This document shows, in pieces, positions 51,363 to 61,958 of a stretch of 64,000 nt of DNA. The first letter of the stretch is position 1, and every line of letters starts with the position of its first letter. The notes under the pieces are model-generated. The model saw nothing but the letters and a program-made list of their open reading frames with translations. It made no database searches and was not told the DNA's origin. The translations under genes and the position numbers were made by a program. Origin of the DNA: an uncultured Paraburkholderia sp. (GTDB taxonomy: Bacteria; Pseudomonadota; Gammaproteobacteria; Burkholderiales; Burkholderiaceae); the NCBI GenBank assembly GCA_940746715.1, contig CALNWN010000004.1, positions 124,001-188,000 of the forward strand. Direction: 5' to 3'.

Positions 51363-52142
51363 ATGGATGTCGAACTCACACTGAATGGCGGCGTCGCGAC
51401 CCTACGCCTGAACCGTCCCGAGAAACTCAACGCGCTAACGCCGGAGATGCTCGAACTGATCCTCGGCCACCTCGATCGCATCGAGCAGGACCCGGAAATT
51501 CGCGCGGTGATTCTTACCGGCGCGGGCCGCGCATTCTGTGCCGGCGCCGACATCAAGGGCAGCGGCGCCGCGCCGCCGCGGATGACTGTGGCGCACGCGC
51601 GTGCTTCGATGGCGGTGTACCAGAAGGTCGCACTGCGCCTGTACAACCTCAACAAGCCGATGGTCGCGGCGGTGCGCGGCGTTGCGGTGGGAATCGCGTG
51701 GAGCTTTGCGCTGTGCGCAGATCAGCTGATCGTTGCCGATACTGCGCAGTTTATTCCGGCATTCCTGATGCGCGCGACGCTACCCGAGGGCGGCATGGTG
51801 CACCTGCTCGCGCGTCATTGCGGCGAGTTCCGTGCCAAGGAAATCATGTATCTGAATCGCCGGCTGAGCGGCAGGGAAGCGCTCGATATGGGACTGGCCA
51901 GTCATCTCGTCGAGGACGGCGAGCTCGATGCGGCCGCTGAAAAGCTGGCGGGCGAACTGGCGGCGGGGCCGACATTTTCGCTGGGGCTGACAAAGCAATT
52001 GTTCAGGTTGAACACCGGCAGCATGGAAGAGTTTCTCGCCTAGGAACTCAATGCGGTGGCGCTGGCGGTGAACTCCGAGGATGCGGCGGAGGGCCGCCTC
52101 GCGGCGAGAGAAAAGCGTCCGCCTGCCTTCAGGGGCCGCTAG
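51363..52142 (+). pseudogene. Second enoyl-CoA hydratase, one nonsense codon near the end
   Basis: A crotonase of about 259 residues. The segments TLRLNRPEKLNALTPEMLEL, GAGRAFCAGADIKGSG and AVRGVAVGIAWSFALCADQL are typical. A TAG at 52041-52043 follows MEEFLA and precedes ELNAVALAVNSEDAAEGRLA; a Tyr codon is usual there. The truncated product would lack the last 33 residues, the C-terminal helix that helps trimer formation. It differs from the first hydratase in length and sequence, so the two serve different steps. Confidence 0.82.
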
Positions 52143-52217
52143 ACGGACCGGCACGAGCGCGGTGCCGCGACGCGACGGAGCATTCAAACGAGGGCGCAAG
52201 GGATTCAGGAGTCAGGC

Positions 52218-52970
52218 ATGCATTTCGGTTTCAGCGAGAAAGACGAAGCGTTTCGTCAGGAAGTTAGACAGTTTTTCCAGCACCATGCACCGGCCGATAT
52301 TTCGCGCCGCTGGCGCATGGGCGTGCATCCGCCTGCGCGCGATGACATCCGCACGTGGCAACGCATTCTGTACGAGCGCGGCTGGGGCGCGCCACATTGG
52401 CCGGCCGAACATGGCGGCACCGATTGGAGCGCACTTCGCAAGCACATTTTCATGGAAGAGCTCTACAACGCCGACGCGATGGATTACGGCTGGCAGTCGA
52501 CTCAAATGGTCGCGCCGGTGATTATCGCGTTCGGCTCGGACTGGCAGAAACAGCGCTTTCTCGGGCCGATCCTGCGCGGCGAAGAGTTCTGGTGCCAGGG
52601 GTTTTCGGAACCGAATGCCGGTTCGGATCTGGCCGGACTGAAGACCGTTGCTGTGCTCGACGGCGACGAGTACGTGATCAACGGCCAGAAAATCTGGACC
52701 AGTGACGCGACGATCGCCGATTGGGGATTCTTCCTCGTCAAAACCGATACGACTGTCAAGCCGCAGCGCGGTATCTCGTTTCTGCTCGTCAAGATGGATA
52801 CGCCGGGGATCACGGTGCGCCCGATCGTTTCGATCGAAGGCGGCAAGGGACTCAACGAGGTATTCCTGGAGAACGTGCGCGTGCCGAAGACACATCTCGT
52901 CGGCGAGGCGGGGCTCGGCTGGACCTATGCGAAGTATCTGCTCGAAAAAGAGCGGGTTTCGGGCTTGCCG
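52218..52970 (+). pseudogene. Acyl-CoA dehydrogenase, C-terminal third deleted
   Basis: The N-terminal and middle domains are intact (FSEKDEAFRQEVRQFFQHHA, GWGAPHWPAEHGGTDWSALR, WCQGFSEPNAGSDLAGLKT, YVINGQKIWTSDATIADWGF). The sequence breaks after KYLLEKERVSG at about 52970, where DNA of the opposite-strand ferredoxin reductase begins. The lost C-terminal helical domain normally holds the catalytic base and the FAD contacts, so the product is inactive. It would introduce the double bond in beta-oxidation of the ring-derived acyl-CoA. Confidence 0.87.
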
Positions 52971-53931
52971 CACAGCGACGCTGCCGCGGTGCGGGTTTGC
53001 TCCAGCGCGTTGGGCACCGACTCCAGTCGAAGGCGCCGGCCGAGCGAAGGGTTCGGGTGGTTGGTGCAGTCGCCGACCGCAAAAATGTCCGGATCGGAGG
53101 TGCGCGTGTGTTCGTCGACCACGATGCCATTGTCGACGGTTAGGCCCGCTGCCTGCGCAAGTTCGGTAGCGGGTTCGAGTCCCACGCCGACAATCACCAG
53201 ATCCGCGGCGACCCGTGTGCCGTCCGCGCAGCGTACGGCGGCCACCGCGTCGCCGGACAGATCGAGATCGAAGCCACTCACAATAGCATTCGTGCGGATG
53301 TCGACGCCGGCTTCGCGGTGCACGTTCTCGTAGAACGTGGAAAGCTCGGGGCCGTAACGCGCGCGAGGACGCGCGGCAACGCTTCCAGCACGGTGACGTG
53401 CAAGCCGCGCTTCACCGCCACGGCGGCGACTTCCAGCCCGACATAACCGCCGCCGATGATCACGAGGCGCGAGCCGGGATGAAACTGGTTTCGAATCTGC
53501 GCGACGTGATCGAGGGTGCGAAGGTAGTGAAAGTTCTGCAGCTTCTCGATGCTTTCGATATCCGGCAACGCGAGGCGCCGCGCACGGCCGCCAGTGGCCA
53601 GAACCAGCTTCGAATAGCCGATTTCATCCCCTTTGGAGAGCGTGACCCGCTTCGCGCAACGGTCGATACGCTCCACGCGCGTGTTCGGAATGAACTTGAC
53701 GCGAGCCTTTTCGTACGTCGACAGCTGTTTCAGATACAGCTGCTCGGCAGTCGATTCGCCGGACAGGAAGGCCTTTGAAAGCGGTGGCCGTTGGTAGGGC
53801 AAGTGTGGCTCTTCCCCCACCATCACGATGCGCCCGGTCCAACCCTGTTCGCGGATCGCGGTCGCGCATTCTCCCGCAGCGTGACCCGCTCCGACGATCA
53901 GCGCGGTGTTTTCTGCGTCTACAACTGTCAT
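52971..53931 (-). pseudogene. P450-type ferredoxin reductase, C-terminus deleted, one frameshift
   Basis: A putidaredoxin-reductase-like FAD protein that passes electrons from NADH to a ferredoxin for P450 or Rieske enzymes. Motifs are ALIVGAGHAAGECATAIREQ (FAD), YQRPPLSKAFL, VIIGGGYVGLEVAAVAVKRG (NAD) and PDIFAVGDCTNHPN. A shift near 53350 breaks LARVTAP from ELSTFYENVHREAGVDIRTN. After ASLCGKP (about 52971) the reductase C-terminal domain of about 100 residues is missing and acyl-CoA dehydrogenase DNA follows on the other strand. One deletion thus killed both convergent genes. Confidence 0.85.
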
Positions 53932-54032
53932 AAGGCGAACTCCGTGTCACACGACCGCGTGCTCAGCGCGCGCCGCACTTGTATTGAATATTGTTCTAAA
54001 TTCTGAACGATGCTCGCCGCAACTGTCAATCC

Positions 54033-54759
54033 TCAAGAACCCCGTGGTGCCGATTGGGAACTGACCATTGCCTCGATGCCGCCAACCGCGAAGCGGATCA
54101 AATAGATGCGCATGCGTTCGATGCGCCGCGCGCTGTGTGCGCGTTCGAGAGCGAGCGTCCTGTGCGTACAGCTCGTTGAGCACGAGATGAAACACGGACT
54201 CGACGAAGTGTTGCACGAGCTCGACGGTTTCATGCGTGGCGCCTGGAAGCGCCTTGGCGAAGGCCTCACGATAGCGCGCCGCCGCCGGCGCGTACTGGTC
54301 ATGGAATGGCGCCGTGAGATCTGGGCGCTCGAGCAGGCGGCCGATCTGGGTCAGCAGGCGCAGGTAGTTGCGCCATTTCGGATCGCCGCTTTTCAGATGC
54401 GTAAACGCGGGCGTGGAAAGCGCGCTGACGATCAACTCGACGTTGGGCGGCTGGTCTCCCAACGGGGCGAGCGCGGCCTCGAGCGACTCGATCACCTGTT
54501 GGCTGATCACGGCTGCACGGCGCCCGATCGCCTGCTGGAACAGTGCGTCTTTGCTGCCGAAGTGGTAGCGCGCGAGACTGAGCTCCATCCCGCAGCTCTG
54601 CATGATGTCGCGAATCGAGGTGCCGAAGTAACCGTGCATCGCGAACAACTGCTCGGCGGTATCGAGAATGCGCTCCGGCGTCGTGCTGCGCGCGGCGGCG
54701 CGCGGCAGCCTGGAGGCGATCGCGGGGCTTCGGTCGGCGTGCGAGATCCTGGACGGCAT
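54033..54759 (-). pseudogene. TetR-family regulator, frameshift near the C-terminus
   Basis: From the ATG at 54759 the N-terminal helix-turn-helix is clear (RILDTAEQLFAMHGYFGTSI, CGMELSLARYHFGSKDALFQ). The ligand domain reads WRNYLRLLTQIGRLLERPDL and VELVQHFVESVFHLVLNELY. A one-base shift near 54155 leaves the native end (RIERMRIYLIRFAVGGIEAM, stop at 54033) out of frame; the altered frame runs on to 53947. DNA binding and most of the ligand pocket are unchanged. It is divergent from the P450 gene at 54926 and probably represses it. Confidence 0.83.
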
Positions 54760-54925
54760 GGGTTCCCTTTGATGGCGGGTCGCGCGCCAGACGCGCACGA
54801 GATGTGTCGATGCGAATGATAAAACGTTCTTGCACAATCGTGCAAAATGGAACATAGTTCGAATATTGGCACATCGTGATGAGATTGTGGTGCCTGCAAA
54901 CGAACGATTAACGGAGACAGAAACC
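54760..54925. promoter_or_regulatory. Divergent promoter region between TetR gene and P450
   Basis: A 166-bp AT-richer gap between divergent genes, the expected operator of the TetR regulator. GGAG at 54913-54916 serves the P450 start at 54926. I could not define a palindromic operator with certainty. Confidence 0.5.
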
Positions 54926-56170
54926 ATGGTCGATGCATTGCGACTCGAGGACTTCGACGACCCCGCGTTCAACCCGTTTTTTGAGGACTCGCTCGCTTAT
55001 GGCGCCGATGCCGATCCGTATCCGCGGATTGCAGAGCTGCGCGAAGAGGCCTCGGTGCGGGAGGGCGACTACCGCGTGTTGATGGGCGGGATGGCGGACC
55101 TGACGATGGCGGACGTCGCCCACTATTCCGTATTCGGCTACGACGAGGTTGCCAAGGTGCTCGGCGATCCGGCCACGTTCTCGAACAGGTCTTACGAACG
55201 CAATCTCGGCATCAGCTTCGGGCGCAGCATCTCGACGATGGATGCGCCAGAGCACCCACGTTACCGGCGCATTTTCCAGAAGGCCTTTTTGCCGCACACC
55301 GTGGCGGCTTGGGGCGAGACGCTGGTCGATCCGGTGGTGAGCGAGTTGATGTCGAAGTTCGTGGATCGTGGACATGCGGATCTCGTTAGGGAGTTCACGC
55401 TTCACTACCCGTTCAACATCATCTACCGGCAGTTGGCGTTGCCGCAGGAAGACGTGAAGGTCTTCCACAAGCTGGCCATTGCACAGACACTGGTTTCGAT
55501 CGATGTCGCGCACGGTGTCGAAGCATCGACGAAGCTGGGCGCCTATTTCGCGCAGCTCATCGAGGCGCGCCGCAGCAACCCGGGCGACGATCTGGTGAGC
55601 GCGCTGGCTTCCGCCGAGGTGGACGGCGAACGCTGGCCGGATGAGGTCGTCATCTCGTTCCTGCGTCAACTTGTCAACGCTGGCGGGGATACCACCTATC
55701 GCGCCACCAGCGTGCTACTGCTCGCGTTGTTGCGCGACCCAGCGCAGCTCGAAGCGGTGCGCACCGATCGCGGGCTGGTCGCGCAAGCGATCGAAGAGGC
55801 TCTGCACTGGGACGGTCCGGTGCTGATGCAGTCGCGCATAGCGATGCGCGACGTCACGCTCGGCGGCGTCGAGATTCCCGCAGGCGCCTTTCTCGACATT
55901 GTGGCGGGAAGCGCCAATCGCGACCCGAGCCGCTTCGCGGATCCGGACAAGTTCGACATTTTCCGCAAACCGGGCCACCGCCATTTTGCGTTCGCCTACG
56001 GCCCACACGTGTGCATCGGTCAGCATCTCGCGCGTGTCGAGATGACCCGCGCTCTCAACGCGATTCTCGACCGCCTGCCCAATCTTCGCCTGGACCCGGA
56101 TGCATCAGCGCCGCTGATCAACGGGATCATGATGCGCGTTCCGCATTCGATTCCTGTGGTGTTCGGGTAA
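54926..56170 (+). CDS. Cytochrome P450
   Basis: An intact soluble bacterial P450 of 414 residues. The oxygen-activating I-helix has VNAGGDTTYRATS, the ExxR region is EEALHWDGPVLMQSR, and the heme-binding loop is FAFAYGPHVCIGQHLARVEM with the Cys ligand. It would hydroxylate a hydrophobic cyclic substrate, fed with electrons by the nearby ferredoxin reductase; no ferredoxin gene is visible. It is divergent from a TetR regulator. It is one of the few undamaged oxygenases in the cluster. Confidence 0.92.
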   Translation: MVDALRLEDFDDPAFNPFFEDSLAYGADADPYPRIAELREEASVREGDYRVLMGGMADLTMADVAHYSVFGYDEVAKVLGDPATFSNRSYERNLGISFGRSISTMDAPEHPRYRRIFQKAFLPHTVAAWGETLVDPVVSELMSKFVDRGHADLVREFTLHYPFNIIYRQLALPQEDVKVFHKLAIAQTLVSIDVAHGVEASTKLGAYFAQLIEARRSNPGDDLVSALASAEVDGERWPDEVVISFLRQLVNAGGDTTYRATSVLLLALLRDPAQLEAVRTDRGLVAQAIEEALHWDGPVLMQSRIAMRDVTLGGVEIPAGAFLDIVAGSANRDPSRFADPDKFDIFRKPGHRHFAFAYGPHVCIGQHLARVEMTRALNAILDRLPNLRLDPDASAPLINGIMMRVPHSIPVVFG

Positions 56171-56281
56171 TCGGACAATGCCGGCGTCGCGCGTCGCGCG
56201 CTGCCGGCCGACAAGCAGGTGTTGCTGGTCCGCGTACGGGTTACGCGGATTGGCGGGCATGATCGGGTGGAGAACGGATTA

Positions 56282-57881
56282 ATGACGCAGTTTGACTTTA
56301 TCGTGGTTGGGGCGGGCGCCGCCGGTTGCGTGCTCGCTAACCGTCTTTCGGAAAGCGGGCGCCATACGGTGTTGCTCATCGAGGCCGGGCCGGAGGAGAG
56401 CAATCCGTTGATCAGGATGCCAAAAGGCTTCGGAAAGCTGCTGGACGATCCTGCGCATGCGTGGTTCATACCGGTACAACCCGATGACGGTAACGGGCAC
56501 CGCAATGAGATCTGGCTTCGCGGCAAAATGCTCGGCGGCTCCAGCATCAACGGCATGGTGTATATGCGAGGCCATCCCGAGGACTACGACGGTTGGGCCG
56601 AACTGGGTGTCGAGGGCTGGGGCTGGAACAACCTGGCGTCATGCTTCAGGCAAATCGAAGACCATGCTCTCGGCGCAGACGAACTGCGGGGCGCGGGCGG
56701 GCCGCTAAAAGTGTCTACCTACGCACAACGCAACCGGATCGGTGAAGCGGTTCTCGAAGCGTGCCGGTCGCTCGGCATCTGGCGGGTGGACGATATTAAT
56801 CGACTCGACCACGAGGGCGTTTCCTATCTGATCTATACGATACGCAACGGTCGCCGGCAAAGCTCGGCCCAAGCCTTTTTGAGGCCAGCGAGAGCACGCC
56901 CGAACCTCACCGTCGTCACGGGCACGCAAGCTACGCGAATCCTGTTCGAGGGCACGCGCGCCGTAGGCGTGCAGTGCGAGAGCGCAGGACAGCAGATTGC
57001 TTACAAAGCCCGCCGCGAGGTCGTTCTGTTGGCTGGCGCTATTGAGTCGCCGCGGCTTCTGCAACTGTCGGGGATCGGCGAGCCACGCCATCTGCAAGCC
57101 CTCGGCATACCCGTGGTGGCGGCGAGCCCGGGAGTCGGACAGAACCATGCGCGAGCACTATCTGTACATGGTACAGGCGCGCATGCACCACTGGCGCGAT
57201 TCGCAGAACCGGCAGTTCATCGGCATGCGACTGTGGCGCAATGCGCTGCAATATTTCGTGTTCCGCCGTGGCGTGATGTCGCTCGGCTCATACCAGGTCG
57301 GCGGCTTCGTGAAGACCGACCCGAATGCAACGCGTCCCGATGTGCAATTGATGATGGCGCCTTACTCGATGGATTCCGGCGCCGCGGGCTACGCGTTCGA
57401 GCCGTTCCCGGGCATGCAGCTATTCAGCTATCCGCTTCGTCCACGCAGCAAGGGGCATGTCAGGATCGAGTCCGCGGATCACCGCGTGCCGGCACAGGTC
57501 GCCGCGAACTACCTCGCGGACCCGTACGATCAGCAGATGTCCGTCAACGCATTCCGGCTGATGCGCAACGTGCTTGCCGCCAAACCGCTCGCGTCCCTGC
57601 TCGTGGGAGAGACGCGCCCCGGCCCCGCGGTTCAGTCCAACGACGAGATTCTCGACCTGTACCGGCGCGAAGGACAATCCGGCTATCACGCTTGCGGGAC
57701 CTGCAAGATGGGATCCGACGCACTTGCCGTACTCGATTCGCGGCTGCGCGTGCGCGGTGTCGAAGGCTTGCGCGTGATGGACCTTTCGGTCACGCCCACG
57801 ATGATTTCCGGCAACACCAACGGCCCGATGATGGCGATGGCATGGCGCGCCGGCGGCCTCATTCTGGAGGACGCGCGATGA
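56282..57881 (+). pseudogene. GMC-family FAD alcohol dehydrogenase/oxidase, one frameshift
   Basis: A choline-dehydrogenase-like protein of about 532 residues. The FAD motif is FDFIVVGAGAAGCVLANRLS, with the signature KMLGGSSINGMVYMRGHPED, and the catalytic His and Asn lie in SGYHACGTCKMG and SGNTNGPMMAMAWRAG. The ATG at 56282 is followed by one good frame to about 57140 (VVAASPGVGQN); the rest lies in another frame (MREHYLYMVQARMHHWRDSQ to the stop at 57881). It would oxidise an alcohol made by the P450 or the Rieske enzyme to the aldehyde or ketone. Confidence 0.85.
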
Positions 57882-57914
57882 GCCGGAAACAGGTACACCT
57901 ACCGGAGATACCAA

Positions 57915-59082
57915 ATGGACTTTGGCAGTGCAGGCAGAAACGAAGCGCGATACGATCGTTCAACAGGCGCTCGACCGCGCCACGCGGGAAGGCGGCGAGA
58001 TCGGTGTTCAGGTGGCGGCCTATCTGAATGGCAAACTCGTGATCGACGCGTGGAGCGGCGTGGCTGACCCGGCTACTGGCCGTCAGGTGGACGGCGACAC
58101 GCTCTTCAATGTGTATTCGGTAACGAAGGCCGTGGCCGCCACTGCGTTGCATATTCTGGCGGACCGCGGACTGATCGAATACGATGCGCCCGTCACGCGT
58201 TACTGGCCGGAGTACGGCGCGCGCGGCAAGGAGAAAACCACGGTGCGCGATGTGCTGACGCATCGCGCATGCGTGCCCCAGATGCCCGACGGTGTGACAC
58301 CGCAGCTCATGTGCGACTGGCAGTGGATGACCCGCGCCATCGCTAACATGGAGCCGCTTGCGGAACCGGGCACGAAGACGCTTTACCTGTCGATGACGTT
58401 CGGCTGGATCGTTGGCGAGCTGGTGCGGCGCGCCGATCCGAAGAAGCGCACGTTGGGCCGCTTCGTCAAGGAGGAGATCGCGATGCCGCTCGGCATCGAG
58501 GATCTTTGGATTGGCATCCCTGACGAAGTCGAACCCCGCATCGCACGTCAGACAGACGCGATGGTGCCGGTTCCTGCCGAATACCTGCCACCACTGTTCC
58601 TGCGTTCGATGCCACAACAGGTAGCGCTGACGCCGTCAGTGTTCGAGCGCTCCGATGTTCGGCGCGCAGAGGTGGCGGGTGTCGGCGGTATCTTCAATGC
58701 GCGTAGCGAGGCGCGCTTCTGGGCGATGCTTGCATGCGGCGGCGAACTGGACGGCGTGAGAATTCTCTCGAAGCAACTGGTTGCGACGCTTAACACGCCA
58801 CGTGCGAACAGCGAAGAACCGGACCCCGTCATGTTCGGCTTTCCGATTCCGATCACGATCGGCGGCTTCTGGTTTGGCGGCGATCATCCGCCGGTGACGG
58901 CGGTACGCTCGCCGCGGGCCTTGTGCCATCCGGGGCAAGGCAATTCGATCGGCTGGGCGGACCCGGATAGCGGGCTGGCGGTCGCGATCTGCCATAACAA
59001 GCTGTTCAACCCGACCTCGGCGGAGGAGGATCCGCTGCTGCCGATCGCCGTGGCGATTCGCGACGCATTGGGTCTGCAGTAA
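57915..59082 (+). pseudogene. EstB-like serine hydrolase (beta-lactamase fold), frameshift at the start
   Basis: A class C beta-lactamase-like esterase of about 389 residues. The nucleophile motif is NVYSVTKAVAA (SxxK), the second motif is TLYLSMTFGWIVGE (Tyr-x-Ser), and the third is LCHPGQGNSIGW. GGAG stands eight bases before the ATG at 57915, but the next codons are out of frame with the long body that begins at 57922: an extra T in the TTT at 57921-57923 explains this. An alternative start at 57878, overlapping the GMC stop, suffers the same shift. It may open a lactone or ester intermediate. Confidence 0.78.
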
Positions 59083-59090
59083 AGGGCGGC

Positions 59091-59947
59091 ATGATCATGG
59101 ATATCGCCTATTTGCAGCAATGGACCGGGCGCGCGGAGGAGGTGCGCGACCAGATCACGTTCACGCCCATGGCGGCGCTCGGCGCCATGCTTGATCGCAG
59201 TGATCCGGCTCCCACTCCCGGCGTTGAGTTGCCGCCGTTGTGGCACTGGCTTTATTTTTTGCCGGTTCATCGTCAGTCGCAGGTAGGGGTGGACGGTCAT
59301 CCGAAGCGCGGCGGGTTCCTGCCGCCGGTCGACTTGCCGCGGCGCATGTGGGCCGGCAGTCAGCTTGAGTTTCTGCGTGCGCTGAAAGCAGGCGATCCGA
59401 TCACCCGGCTTTCGTCGATCGAAAGCGTCGCACACAAGCAGGGACGTACCGGCGATCTGGTGTTCGTCAAGGTCAAGCATCAGGTCAGCGATGCGGATGG
59501 CCTTGCGATCGTGGAACGCCAGGATATCGTGTATCGCGATCATCCGGCCGCGAGGGAGAGGGCGGCGGCTTCACAGGCCGCGCCCGTTGGCGCCGAATGG
59601 GCCCGCGAGATCAATCCCGATCCGGTGCTGTTGTTTCGCTATTCGGCGCTGACGTTGAACGGCCATCGTATCCACTACGACCGGCCTTATGCGACCGGCG
59701 AAGAGGGCTACGAGGGACTCGTCGTGCATGGCCGCTGCTCACCACGCTATTGATGGATTCGCTGCGTTCCGAATTGGCGGATGCGCGAGTGACGGTGTTT
59801 TCGTTTCGAGCAGTCAAACCCGTGGTGGACACTTCCCCTTTCTACGTCTGCGGGAAGCGAGATGAAGCTGACCCGAACAACGTGAGTTTGTGGATCGCCG
59901 GCAGCGACGGATCGTTGCATATGGAAGCCTCGGCCGTGCTCGCCTGA
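59091..59947 (+). pseudogene. MaoC/FAS1-like hot-dog hydratase, one frameshift
   Basis: A protein of about 285 residues of the mesaconyl-C4-CoA hydratase/HTD2-like double hot-dog family. The first half is open (YLQQWTGRAEEVRDQITFTP, PKRGGFLPPVDLPRRMWAGS), and the hydratase motif is YSALTLNGHRIHYDRPYATG. A one-base loss near 59735 separates VVHG from PLLTTLLMDSLRSELADA and the end. It would hydrate an unsaturated acyl-CoA. It follows the hydrolase gene by eight bases. Confidence 0.8.
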
Positions 59948-60011
59948 TGGTTGGCCATGGTCAACTGCCAGGGTCGCTCAGGCAGCTGACAAGGCTCTCA
60001 AGTGGAGATTT

Positions 60012-60833
60012 ATGCGTTCGTTTCTTTTTGTGCCGGGAAGCAAACCCGAACGATTCGCCAAGGCGCTCGCGGCCGGCGCCGATGCGGTGATCGTGGACCT
60101 CGAGGACGCCGTTGCGGACGTTGACAAGACGTCGGCGCGCGCCCGGGTTGCGGAGGCGGCCTGCGTGTTTTCGGCGTCGCCGGTACGCGTACTTTTACGC
60201 ATCAATGCTGCCGGTACGCAGTGGTTCGACGACGACCTGTCGCTCGCGGGACTCGATGGTATCGACGGCATCGTTTTACCCAAAGCGGAGAAGTCGGCTG
60301 CGCTGGCCGCGGTTGCGGCTGCCACGGTGAAACCGGTGTTGCCGATCATCGAATCTGCCGAGGGCGTCTGGAAAGCATTGGAAGTGGCGCGCATGCCGGG
60401 AGTAGAGCGCCTGATCTTCGGCTCGGTCGATTTCGAACTGGATGTGGATTGTGACGGCTCATGGGACGCTTTGCTGCATGCGCGCTCGCGGATCGTCCTT
60501 GCCTCGCGTATTGCCGCAATTCAGTCGCCGGTCGACGGCGTGACGGTCGCAATCGACGACGAACGGCAACTCGCGGAGGACTCGTCGAAAGGACGCTCGC
60601 TGGGTTTCGGCGGCAAGCTTTGCATCCATCCACGCCAGGTTGCAGCGGTGAATGCGGCGTTCAGCCCGAGCGCGGTCGAACTAGCCAAAGCGCAGCGGAT
60701 CGTCGACGCGTATGAGCGGGCGGAAGGCGGAGCCGTGTCCGTCGATGGACGGATGGTGGACTTGCCGGTGTTGCTCAAGGCAAGACGCATCGTGAACTGG
60801 TCGCAAGACGTGCGCGGCCGAGTAGAAGGCTGA
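60012..60833 (+). CDS. CitE-like CoA-ester lyase (HpcH/HpaI aldolase family)
   Basis: An intact TIM-barrel protein of 273 residues. Family motifs are MRSFLFVPGSKPERFAKALA, AVIVDLEDAV (metal-binding Asp/Glu), LRINAAGTQWF, LPKAEK, PIIESAEGVW and KLCIHPRQVAAVN. Such lyases split 3-hydroxyacyl-CoA esters such as malyl-CoA, citramalyl-CoA or HMG-CoA-like compounds without the acyl-carrier complex of citrate lyase. With the hot-dog hydratase next to it, it probably forms the last step that yields acetyl-CoA plus an oxoacid (inference). Confidence 0.88.
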   Translation: MRSFLFVPGSKPERFAKALAAGADAVIVDLEDAVADVDKTSARARVAEAACVFSASPVRVLLRINAAGTQWFDDDLSLAGLDGIDGIVLPKAEKSAALAAVAAATVKPVLPIIESAEGVWKALEVARMPGVERLIFGSVDFELDVDCDGSWDALLHARSRIVLASRIAAIQSPVDGVTVAIDDERQLAEDSSKGRSLGFGGKLCIHPRQVAAVNAAFSPSAVELAKAQRIVDAYERAEGGAVSVDGRMVDLPVLLKARRIVNWSQDVRGRVEG

Positions 60834-60838
60834 GAAGT

Positions 60839-60890
60839 GCGGCGCGTAAGCGCCGCCGTGCCCGCGCGTTGCGAGCACGGGCATGGCGAG
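60839..60890. terminator. Bidirectional terminator between convergent genes
   Basis: A 7-bp perfect hairpin (GCGGCGC-GTAA-GCGCCGC, 60839-60856) is followed by a second hairpin with TGCCCG/CGGGCA arms. It lies between the ends of the lyase gene (+) and the SDR gene (-). Confidence 0.6.
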
Positions 60891-60897
60891 GTCTTGC

Positions 60898-61803
60898 TTA
60901 CACCGGGTCCCACGGCGTGAGCGTCATCGAAGGGACGTTCGGGAAGAAGCTTGCTTCGAATGCCGGCATCACCTGTTCAGCAATCGCTTCAGGCGTCCAG
61001 CCGCCGTCCCGATGCAGCGAGCGGATCATGCGGATCTGGTTGAAGAAGTAGATCTCGTTGGCGCGCACGCCGAAAATCTGGCCCGAAACCTTCGCGGCCT
61101 GATCTGAAGCGAGGTAAACCGCGAGGGGTGCAATCTTGCGCGATTCCATGCGCTTGAGAACCTCGACGCGCGCTTTTTGTTCCGGCGTGTCCGACGGGAT
61201 GGAGGCCGTCATTGCGGTCCATGCCCACGGAGCGATGCAGTTGGAGCGCACATTGAATTTCGCCATGTCGAGGGCAATCGACTTCGACAGACCGACGATA
61301 CCCATCTTGGCGGCCGAATAGTTGGCCTGTCCGATGTTGCTGATCAGACCCGACGTGGAGGTCATATGAACGAAGCTGCCACCGTTTTGTGCCTTGAAAT
61401 GCGGAGCCGCGGCGCGGGCTACGAAAAACGAGCCGTTAAGGTGGACGTCGACTACGGCCTTCCATTCGTCGGGGCTCATGTTGAAGAACATGCGGTCACG
61501 CACGATGCCTGCGTTGTTGACCACGCAGTCGATACGGCCGAACGTGTCCATCGCGGCCTGCACGATCTTCTGTGCCGAATCCCACTCCGCGACGCTGTCC
61601 GTCGACGCAACCGCGTGGCCGCCCGCCTCCTTGATTTCCGCGACGACGCCGGCCGCGGCGAATTCACCGGTTTCGGCGTTGCGCCCCAGGTCGTTGACCA
61701 CCACCTTGGCGCCGTTTGCCGCGAATTGCAGCGCGAAATCGCGCCCGATGCCGGCACCCGCACCCGTTACCACTACCACCTTGTCTTTGACGAAATCGCT
61801 CAC
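60898..61803 (-). CDS. Short-chain dehydrogenase/reductase
   Basis: An intact protein of about 301 residues. The cofactor loop is VVVVTGAGAGIGRDFALQFA, followed by NNAGIVRDRMF, and the catalytic residues lie in STSGLISNIGQANYSAAKMG (Ser, Tyr, Lys). It starts at a GTG at 61803. The C-terminal extension of about 50 residues after SGQIFGVRANEIYFF is longer than the classical 250-residue form and resembles SDRs from steroid and terpenoid clusters. It oxidises a ring alcohol or a 3-hydroxyacyl-CoA. Confidence 0.9.
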   Translation of the reverse strand: MSDFVKDKVVVVTGAGAGIGRDFALQFAANGAKVVVNDLGRNAETGEFAAAGVVAEIKEAGGHAVASTDSVAEWDSAQKIVQAAMDTFGRIDCVVNNAGIVRDRMFFNMSPDEWKAVVDVHLNGSFFVARAAAPHFKAQNGGSFVHMTSTSGLISNIGQANYSAAKMGIVGLSKSIALDMAKFNVRSNCIAPWAWTAMTASIPSDTPEQKARVEVLKRMESRKIAPLAVYLASDQAAKVSGQIFGVRANEIYFFNQIRMIRSLHRDGGWTPEAIAEQVMPAFEASFFPNVPSMTLTPWDPV

Positions 61804-61958
61804 TCTTGTCTCCGTTCGATACAGGTGTTGATGTAGAAAAGCTCGCCTCGTTATAATAGCAAAAACTGAACTACGTTGCATAATATGAACGATAGACGTT
61901 AGCAGGAAGCGCGGCGATTAGTCCATTGGAAGTCCAATCAAATGAAAGGAGACGCTAG

